This document shows positions 13,568 through 18,157 of a stretch of 18,157 nt of DNA, one piece after another. The stretch is from FEN-987 sp964598845 (lineage in GTDB: Archaea > Thermoproteota > Bathyarchaeia > 40CM-2-53-6): NCBI GenBank assembly GCA_964598845.1, contig CAZRDM010000033.1:1-18157 (forward strand). Reading direction: 5' to 3'. Positions within the stretch are counted from its first letter, which is position 1. Each line of letters begins with the position of its first letter. A program made the position numbers and the translations under genes. The notes below the pieces were generated by a model that saw only the letters and a list, made by a program, of their open reading frames with translations, made no database searches and had not been told where the DNA came from.

Positions 13568-14815
13568 TCAACCTTGGGCGGCAGCTCGTTTGAACATGAC
13601 CAGAGACCCGAGGACTACCGCCCCCGCGATAAGAAATGTGATCCCGTACGCAAGATGATACGACACGAATCCTGATACGAACGCTCCTGATAGCAGGCCG
13701 ATTCCCGTCAGCGCACTGTAGATTCCAAGAAGTTCTCCCTTTCTGCCCGGTTCCAAATTGTGGTAAATAATCACTGAACTCGCTGTGTTCGCTAGTGTGA
13801 ATGACGCTCCTACTATGGCGAGTATTAGGAGGCTTGCGATGATGACTTGGGTGGATGTGGAGAGCAATGTCAGCGAGTAAGCAGAGAGGAGCGTTAATCC
13901 TCTGACGAGCATTGATAGTGATGTCACCCGACTGGGAGCGAATTTCTGCGCGATCTTTCCCGCGTAGCGGAAGGAGATCGTGTTGGATGCAAACAGAAGA
14001 AGGTAGACGACGAAGACTTCGAAGTCAGGTACATCTCTACTTTTCAGAAAGGGGGTGAATGATGTGAAGAACATGCTGGCGCCACTGAAGAAGAGTGTCA
14101 TAGCTATGAACAGTAGAGGGAGAGTCTGAGTCAACCCTAGTCCGGCCATTCTGTGGAATCGTACGAAATCGCTCTTCCTCGGCACCTTCAGGAAGAAGAG
14201 TGGTAGTTCCCTTATCCTAGACACGAAGGCATCCAATGAAAAGGTGATTGCTTCACGTTCAATTGTTCGCTGAGGCTCCCTGATCTTTCTGATCAGCGCA
14301 AGGGCGATCAGTTGGAGGATCAGACAATAGACTAGGTATGTATTCAGGGGAAGATATCTGGTCCAAATCACTCCGGGTGCCACGCCAAGAACGAATCCTA
14401 AGCTTGACGCACTGCTCATCCTTCCGAATTCTTGCGCCCAGTCACGCTTGAGTGTGAACTCCATGATCAGCAACTGTGTAGTTGGCGTGTATGCTGTACT
14501 GAGGAAGCCATACATTGCGTACAGCAATACCAGAATTGGAATCGATGACGTGAGGAACTTCGCGGCGATGACTGTCGCAATAACGACTGTGGCGGCGTGC
14601 ATTACGGTGCGGCGCCTTGGGTAGGCGTCCGCCAGGTAGCCCCAAACCAAGGAACCTGGGATGACAGCCAAGTTGAACACTGTTCCTGCGAAGCCGACAT
14701 CAATCACGGAGCCACCCAGTTCCAGCAAGTAAAGCGGAAGAAGGGTCCAGATTCCACCGTAGGCTGCGTTTATCGGTATCACATAGTAGTACCAAACCCA
14801 GCCTTCTTTGGCCGT
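13568..14815 (-). CDS. Major facilitator superfamily (MFS) transporter
   Basis: About 415 residues with some 12 hydrophobic helices and the MFS loop 2-3 motif GYLADAYPRRRTV after helix 2. A long charged cytoplasmic loop between helices 6 and 7 (FSLDAFVSRIRELP...KSDFVRF) is also typical. Substrate is unknown; drug or solute export is the usual guess. The obvious GTG start (14782) cuts into the first helix; upstream in frame the codons read AKEGWVWYYYVIPINAAYGG, clearly part of helix 1. That stretch contains no ATG, GTG or TTG before a TAG at 14821, but ACG 14815 lies 6 bases after GGTGA (14826-14822 on the minus strand). An ACG start is therefore proposed. Confidence 0.87.
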   Translation of the reverse strand, partial: TAKEGWVWYYYVIPINAAYGGIWTLLPLYLLELGGSVIDVGFAGTVFNLAVIPGSLVWGYLADAYPRRRTVMHAATVVIATVIAAKFLTSSIPILVLLYAMYGFLSTAYTPTTQLLIMEFTLKRDWAQEFGRMSSASSLGFVLGVAPGVIWTRYLPLNTYLVYCLILQLIALALIRKIREPQRTIEREAITFSLDAFVSRIRELPLFFLKVPRKSDFVRFHRMAGLGLTQTLPLLFIAMTLFFSGASMFFTSFTPFLKSRDVPDFEVFVVYLLLFASNTISFRYAGKIAQKFAPSRVTSLSMLVRGLTLLSAYSLTLLSTSTQVIIASLLILAIVGASFTLANTASSVIIYHNLEPGRKGELLGIYSALTGIGLLSGAFVSGFVSYHLAYGITFLIAGAVVLGSLVMFKRAAAQG

Positions 14816-15003
14816 GGTCTATCACCTTCTAGCTTACTTTTCGCTGACTCTTCATCATTTCATCCCGTGAGCCATCGTTCATGGGATTTGTTGTGTAACA
14901 CTCGCTGACAACATTAAAGTCAAACTGCTAGAATGGCAGTAGACTACAAGAGACGTCTCCAAGAAAGTTGCAGAATAAGTCCAAGAATTAAGGAATTGAA
15001 AAG

Positions 15004-15096
15004 ATGTCGGCTCAGGAGCCGACGCGTGTTCCGCTTTCTAGTGAGTTGCAGAGCAAATTCCAAGAGTCAGGGGCATTCATTCAGGCTAAGTCCTAA
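15004..15096 (+). CDS. Possible 30-residue microprotein
   Basis: ATG 15004 opens a 30-codon frame: MSAQEPTRVPLSSELQSKFQ and on to FIQAKS, stop at 15094-15096. It overlaps the end of the convergent HEPN gene by 11 bases. The reading is protein-like but there is no ribosome site. A perfect inverted repeat GTCGGCT (15006-15012)/AGCCGAC (15017-15023) covers its first codons, which could instead be a terminator or an RNA hairpin. The rest of the 14830-15085 stretch holds nothing certain; a different frame from ATG 14933 (MAVDYKRRLQESC...) has a TTAAAG box upstream and could be the decayed front of the same gene. Confidence 0.25.
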   Translation: MSAQEPTRVPLSSELQSKFQESGAFIQAKS

Positions 15097-15493
15097 ACAG
15101 CTTCCTGCATGCGTTAAAGACTTCTCGGGCGTTGTCAAATGCTGCTTCGGCCGCTTGCTTGTCGATTAACTTGTCAGGTGGTCGCCCCATCTCCTCAAAC
15201 CCGTACATACTCGCCTCCCGCTTCTCGGCCAGTTTTCGGGAAACCTCCGCGAAGACTGAAGTGTGTTCCCGGAACCATGCCGGAAAACGCTCAGCCGACC
15301 TAAGGAGTACTTCACTGACGTCGTGAAACTTCGGGTATTCTATGCCTTTGAGTCTCAGGGCTGCCTTGAGCGAGAGCTCTACAGTTTCTTGGCTTTGCCG
15401 CAAACAATAAGCATACTTCTTCTCTTTCAATGCACGTTGCGCGGTTTCGACGCGATTTTCAGCCTCGCGAAGAAGGCTTCGAGCGAAACTCAT
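15086..15493 (-). CDS. HEPN-domain protein (partner of the adjacent nucleotidyltransferase)
   Basis: The 135-residue all-helical product has the HEPN pattern: SLLREAENRVETAQRALKEK, YAYCLRQSQETVELSLKAAL and LKGIEYPKFHDVSEVL. It ends with an AAEAAFDNAREVFNACRKLF helix. HEPN proteins next to a minimal nucleotidyltransferase often form toxin-antitoxin pairs in which HEPN is a ribonuclease; the RNase motif R-x4-6-H is not clearly present here, so activity is uncertain. ATG 15493 overlaps the TGA of the nucleotidyltransferase gene by one base (TGATG), indicating coupled translation. The alternative TTG 15496 adds one Met. Confidence 0.75.
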   Translation of the reverse strand: MSFARSLLREAENRVETAQRALKEKKYAYCLRQSQETVELSLKAALRLKGIEYPKFHDVSEVLLRSAERFPAWFREHTSVFAEVSRKLAEKREASMYGFEEMGRPPDKLIDKQAAEAAFDNAREVFNACRKLFRT

Positions 15494-16242
15494 CAAACAG
15501 CGACAAGCGGCTCCTTGCCAATCTCGGACTCAAGGGACCAGTACCAGCGCTCCTCATCGAGCCAGATACGCCTTGCTCCCTGCCTGTTCAGTCTCCGACG
15601 CAGCTCGCTCAGGACACGCTCGAGGAAGCTGTCTCTGTCGTAGACGATCAAGGCGTCCTCAACCATGTCTAAGTAAAGCGGCCTGAAACGAGTCGCTTCT
15701 CCTAGGGTGAGTGGAAACCAGCTAATGTGAGTCCGTACTCCATGCGAACTCAGCCAGTCCAGTTCCTGCTTAATCCTGCCGGAATACTCCAAGTCAACCA
15801 GCTCATCGATACGGGCGGTCACAGTTCCGTCGAAATCTGCAACCACAAGCATATCGACATCGCTGCTCATGGTTGCGGTTCCTCTTGCAATGGATCCGAA
15901 GGTCGCCACGGAATGTAGGGCGGCGCCGTAATGGTGTCCCAAGACAACCATCGTGCAAGCGACTAGGTTCGCATACCGGCCCTGCTTTGGAACCACTGAG
16001 GCTTCTGAGCCAAATGCCGCGACGGCCAGTTCGGGCGGAATCAGCCTGTACAAACGTTTCCGACCCTCTCTTCCGAAAACAATCAGCCAGCCCTTTCTGC
16101 GGAGGAGGCTCAGGATCAGCTTCGGGTGGTTACAGCCCACAGCCATGGCCGCCTGCTCGAAAGCAAACAGTCCGTCTCCATAGGCACCGTACAGCTTAGC
16201 GTACGATAGCCCAAGCCACCCAGGCAACCACGACACCCGCAA
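15493..16242 (-). CDS. Nucleotidyltransferase fused to an N-terminal winged-helix-like domain (MNT type)
   Basis: Residues about 12-75 (LSYAKLYGAYGDGLFAFEQA... PKLILSLLRRKGWLIVFGREG... RLYRLI) look like a winged helix-turn-helix DNA-binding domain. Residues about 105-200 carry the nucleotidyltransferase core: TFGSIARGTATMSSDVDMLVV, with Gly-Ser at 116-117 and the metal Asp128 and Asp130. The third expected acid is not obvious. In MNT/HEPN pairs the transferase adds nucleotides to the HEPN protein and silences it; the fused HTH could also make it an autorepressor. TTG 16242 or GTG 16236 are possible starts; a TATAGC box near 16270 lies upstream. A downstream HEPN gene overlaps its stop. Confidence 0.75.
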   Translation of the reverse strand: MRVSWLPGWLGLSYAKLYGAYGDGLFAFEQAAMAVGCNHPKLILSLLRRKGWLIVFGREGRKRLYRLIPPELAVAAFGSEASVVPKQGRYANLVACTMVVLGHHYGAALHSVATFGSIARGTATMSSDVDMLVVADFDGTVTARIDELVDLEYSGRIKQELDWLSSHGVRTHISWFPLTLGEATRFRPLYLDMVEDALIVYDRDSFLERVLSELRRRLNRQGARRIWLDEERWYWSLESEIGKEPLVAV

Positions 16243-16302
16243 AAGCCATCAGGATCGGTAGGAGTCCTAGGTATGCTATAAGAATACCTAAAGTTCAGCC
16301 GC

Positions 16303-16324
16303 ATGATTAAGCGTCGCGATACCT
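16303..16324 (+). CDS. Start of an unknown gene cut by the assembly gap
   Basis: ATG 16303 opens MIKRRDT and then enters the N run, divergent from the nucleotidyltransferase gene. Only seven residues are visible, so nothing can be said of its product; it may not be a gene. Confidence 0.2.
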
Positions 16325-16424
16325 NNNNNNNNNNNNNNNNNNNNNNNNNNNNNNNNNNNNNNNNNNNNNNNNNNNNNNNNNNNNNNNNNNNNNNNNNNNN
16401 NNNNNNNNNNNNNNNNNNNNNNNN
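16325..16424. other. Assembly gap of 100 N
   Basis: Exactly 100 N, the common placeholder for a scaffold gap of unknown size. Any reading frame that spans it is an artefact, and true distance between both sides is unknown. Confidence 0.95.
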
Positions 16425-16465
16425 TAGGAGAAGGCTCGGAGAGTGTTTTCTTGGTGATAGATCGG

Positions 16466-16687
16466 ATGCTGCGAAGATCTGCGTCCGGATTGTGCGAGTT
16501 GTGTGAGCGTCAACCCGCCACGAGAAAGGTGAAGTTCACGGCGCGGTATCTCCAATCAACTTCGGCAGCGGTCTTTCTTGAGGAGTCGTTGGCGGAAGTG
16601 AATCTCGAGAGAAAAGTTTGCGAGGATTGTCTAGTTGCGTTGCAGAACGCGAAAAACGTTTCGAACCTAACGTTTGAACGATTGTGA
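16466..16687 (+). CDS. Small zinc-binding protein with two CxxC knuckles
   Basis: The 73-residue product reads SGLCELCERQPATRKVKF... and ...NLERKVCEDCLVALQNAKNV. Two CxxC pairs separated by about 44 residues form a zinc-ribbon-like site. Such proteins are common in archaea, mostly with unknown roles in nucleic-acid or protein binding. ATG 16466 lies 8 bases after GGTGA (16453-16457) and is preferred over TTG 16451. The 5' end is close to the assembly gap, but with the ribosome site in place the gene appears complete. It precedes tRNA-Ala by about 90 bases. Confidence 0.6.
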   Translation: MLRRSASGLCELCERQPATRKVKFTARYLQSTSAAVFLEESLAEVNLERKVCEDCLVALQNAKNVSNLTFERL

Positions 16688-16802
16688 GTCGATGGATCAC
16701 TAGCTTGGGATTCAGGTAGTGAGGACGACTGAGAGCAGGTAAGGGTTAAAGGTTCGAGTCCGATGCTCTAGAAGAAAGTGGGCCGGTAGTTCAGCCTGGT
16801 AT

Positions 16803-16826
16803 ACCAAGCGTTTCGTTTGGGCCGAA
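16803..16826 (+). other. tRNA-Ala D-loop intron, about 24 nt
   Basis: Inner hairpin CCAAGCG (16804-16810)/CGTTTGG (16814-16820); central helix TGGT (16797-16800)/GCCG (16821-16824) with two wobble pairs; bulges ATA and AAG. The borders could shift by one base: removing 16802-16826 leaves the most standard D loop, AGCCTGGTA. Confidence 0.75.
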
Positions 16827-16842
16827 GAACGTCCGGTTTGCA

Positions 16843-16857
16843 AGTTCTAACCGAATT
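16843..16857 (+). other. tRNA-Ala canonical intron (37/38), 15 nt
   Basis: Outer helix is the anticodon stem; central helix TTTG (16837-16840)/CGAA (16852-16855); bulges CAA and TTA, cut CA^A and TT^A. A short inner helix GT/AC closes it. It is among the shorter tRNA introns. Confidence 0.88.
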
Positions 16858-16930
16858 ACCGGAAGGTCGCGGGTCCGAATCCCGCCCGGTCCACCAAATT
16901 AAAGCCTTGTTGTTCCCGATTTTCGGCCGG

Positions 16931-16936
16931 TTTTTT
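16931..16936 (+). terminator. Oligo-T terminator after tRNA-Ala
   Basis: TTTTTT about 35 bases after CCA, the expected end of the tRNA transcript. Confidence 0.4.
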
Positions 16937-17228
16937 CCCGAATGGTTCGGATTTTGACCAATTGGTTTTCCGGTCTTACGACATTTCCTAATGGGTACAA
17001 GCCCGCATAATTCTTGGAAACTAGAGCGAGGTCATGGTTCAAATTTGTCCGCCCGTACTATTTGAGCCACACAGACAAGAAATTCGCTAGATTAACGGTT
17101 CAATTTCCGATGGCCGTACCATTAGACACACACTTTCAAACGACGAACGACGACGTTTCAAATCTGAGCCCGCTGCGCTCTCCATTACAACTGCCTCGCC
17201 TGCTTTGGGGGTAGGTGAAAAGCAGAAC
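16937..17228. other. Gene-free stretch with T-arm-like fragments
   Basis: No convincing coding sequence. Several short pieces resemble tRNA T loops (GGTTCAAATTTG near 17036, GGTTCAATTTCC near 17098, TTTCAAATCTGAGCCC near 17155) but lack complete stems and no tRNA can be folded from them. Confidence 0.3.
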
Positions 17229-17267
17229 TTAATGGCCCGAGATGCACTTTCACTTCTGTAGAGGTCT
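17229..17267 (+). promoter_or_regulatory. TATA-like box and ribosome site of the KaiC-like gene
   Basis: TTAAT (17229-17233) lies about 28 bases before a GAGGTCT site (17261-17267), which precedes TTG 17273 by 5 bases. Confidence 0.35.
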
Positions 17268-17272
17268 GCCGG

Positions 17273-18029
17273 TTGTCTGGTAGGTTGACTGTTCCCATTG
17301 TTAGGGGACTCATTCCGGAAGGCATTGAATACGGTGCCACCGTGTTAATCGAATTTAAGCCGGACTCCATTTGGTATGAAACGTCGCTCACGATCGCGGC
17401 TCAGGCCCTTAGAGATGGCTTGAAGACAATGTACCATGTCTTCCAACAATCTCCGACTGTCGTTAGAGATTCCTTGTCGCGTTTGGGCTTAGATGTGGTG
17501 AAACTTGAACGTGAAGGACTTCTTGTGATAAGAGACAGTTACACTGCACAAACAGGACTCGAGCAACCAGAACGTCAGTTCACCACGGGACAAGCAACCA
17601 GAACATTCATTCAACATGGTCCACCCCATCTTAAGCTAACGGAAAGGAGCATCGACCAAGCGAAATACCTCAAAGCCGGATATCCGGAAGAACTGAAATA
17701 GATGGTTGCACATCGATGATAACTTCTCCATAATGAATAGGTACAATCAGGAAAGCACAATTCTCGACTGGTTAAGAACGAGGGATATTCCCGAGAACAG
17801 AGCAAGTGAGACGATTGTGCTGCACGCCATCCTGCTCGGAGTGGGATCCGAATCCTTTTGCAGTCAGATCGAAGCATTGCATGATGTCATCGTCGACTTC
17901 AAGAGCGAAGAGCAGGCCGAGAAGATCGAACACTACGTCAGAGTCCGGCTCATACGCGGGAAACGCGCTGATTCACGATGGAGAAAGCTAGGTTTGTTGG
18001 ACAATGGCGAAGTGTCACTCGTCAAATAA
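17273..18029 (+). pseudogene. KaiC/RecA-like signalling protein without Walker A, broken by a one-base frameshift
   Basis: Two abutting frames make one protein. The first (17273-17701) reads VRGLIPEGIEYGATVLIEF then SLTIAAQALRDGLKTMYHVF, then LGLDVVKLEREGLLVIRDSY. This follows the KaiC/RecA order of strand, P-loop, helix, strand, but the P-loop GxxxxGKT is replaced by PDSIWYE, so ATP binding at that site is unlikely. It stops right after PEELK at TAG 17699-17701. The second frame continues at 17700 as RWLHIDDNFSIMNRYNQEST and ends NGEVSLVK at 18029. Dropping T17699 restores EELKRWLHIDDN without a gap. It is a recent pseudogene, a sequencing error or, less likely, a programmed shift. Confidence 0.6.
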
Positions 18030-18157
18030 TCTGCCCTCATCAATTCAAGGAGTTTGTCTCTCGAACCGTAAGGGCGACCCAAACTTTGAATCTCGTCGCT
18101 GGGGCTCTTAACCCGCTAACCCGACTCAAACCCGACTGAGTCAGGTTTTCCTCGGTT
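18030..18157. other. Window end; inverted repeat, no gene seen
   Basis: The last 128 bases contain no clear gene. GACTCA (18123-18128)/TGAGTC (18137-18142) followed by GGTTTT could be a terminator. Minus-strand CGGGTT copies (three within about 30 bases) are present. Confidence 0.25.

Larger units (their letters stand above)
16780..16896 (+). tRNA. tRNA-Ala (anticodon TGC) with introns in the D loop and at 37/38
   Basis: After removing two inserts the gene folds normally. Acceptor stem GGGCCGG (16780-16786)/CCGGTCC (16886-16892) includes the G3-U70 wobble pair that marks alanine tRNAs; A73 and an encoded CCA (16894-16896) follow. D stem GTTC (16789-16792)/GAAC (16827-16830), anticodon stem TCCGG (16832-16836)/CCGGA (16859-16863), anticodon TGC at 16839-16841, T stem GCGGG/CCCGC. 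The T loop is TCCGAAT: base 55 is C instead of the almost universal U. Introns of about 24 and 15 bases sit in the D loop and at 37/38, each with BHB pairing. A TTAAAG box (16745-16750) could be the promoter. Confidence 0.92.

Noticed and set aside
16303..16555. Frames running through the N stretch on both strands
   Set aside because: They exist only because N codons were not read as stops; the gap size is unknown.
17014..17214. 66-codon plus-strand frame
   Set aside because: No domain, no ribosome site, uneven composition; likely chance.
18060..18157. Possible tRNA-Lys-like segment (CTCTTAA loop near 18109)
   Set aside because: The flanking stem has only three pairs and neither D arm nor T arm can be folded.

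Overview
The window reads as a piece of an archaeal chromosome, most likely a member of the Thermoproteota (TACK) such as a Bathyarchaeia- or Nitrososphaeria-like lineage; that placement is inference. Signs of an archaeon are tRNA genes interrupted by introns that fold into bulge-helix-bulge (BHB) motifs, TTAAA/TTTAAT TATA-like boxes shortly before genes, frequent TTG/GTG starts with GGTGA-type ribosome sites, and an archaeal-style PrmC methyltransferase. A run of exactly 100 N at 16325-16424 marks a scaffold join, so the last 1.7 kb may not lie directly beside the rest.

Layout. 1-1370: CDF-family metal exporter and an MscL-like channel. 1371-1662: gene-free, with three hairpins. 1663-2790: secreted, membrane-anchored beta-propeller resembling glycosidases. 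3034-4442: a phosphoribosyltransferase, then a gcvH gene cut in half and joined tail-to-tail to a rhodanese gene that is also cut. 4664-6118: guaB (IMP dehydrogenase). 6329-7009: Rieske-type protein lacking one cluster ligand, facing away from a C2H2 zinc-finger microprotein. 7384-7533: 49-residue Trp/Tyr/Pro-rich protein. 7631-8197: PD-(D/E)xK-type nuclease. 8531-9267: TPP riboswitch controlling the thiamine transporter thiT. 9378-10439: HypE/AIR-synthase-like protein. 10447-11907, minus strand: metallo-beta-lactamase hydrolase, PrmC-like methyltransferase and a small zinc-ribbon ORF. 12081-13287: receiver-like small protein converging on endonuclease IV. 13420-13533: tRNA-His with two introns. 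13568-14815: MFS transporter. 15086-16242: HTH-nucleotidyltransferase plus HEPN pair. After the gap: a small zinc protein, tRNA-Ala(TGC) with two introns, and a frameshifted KaiC-like protein without a Walker A loop.

The most striking points are: (1) four introns in only two tRNA genes, three of them outside the usual 37/38 site, with base pairing that fits the splicing motif; (2) a TPP riboswitch whose downstream leader can fold into mutually exclusive hairpins that hide or free the Shine-Dalgarno site of thiT; (3) two membrane-transporter genes, thiT and the MFS gene, that lack any ATG/GTG/TTG at the expected start but carry ACG exactly 6 nt after a GGTGA site; (4) the Trp/Tyr/Pro microprotein; and (5) the gcvH/rhodanese junction. 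Functionally the window is mostly housekeeping (purine synthesis, thiamine uptake, DNA repair, release-factor modification, metal and solute transport) with a few stress or defence-like elements (MNT/HEPN pair, orphan nuclease). I found no CRISPR array, prophage, transposase or rRNA.
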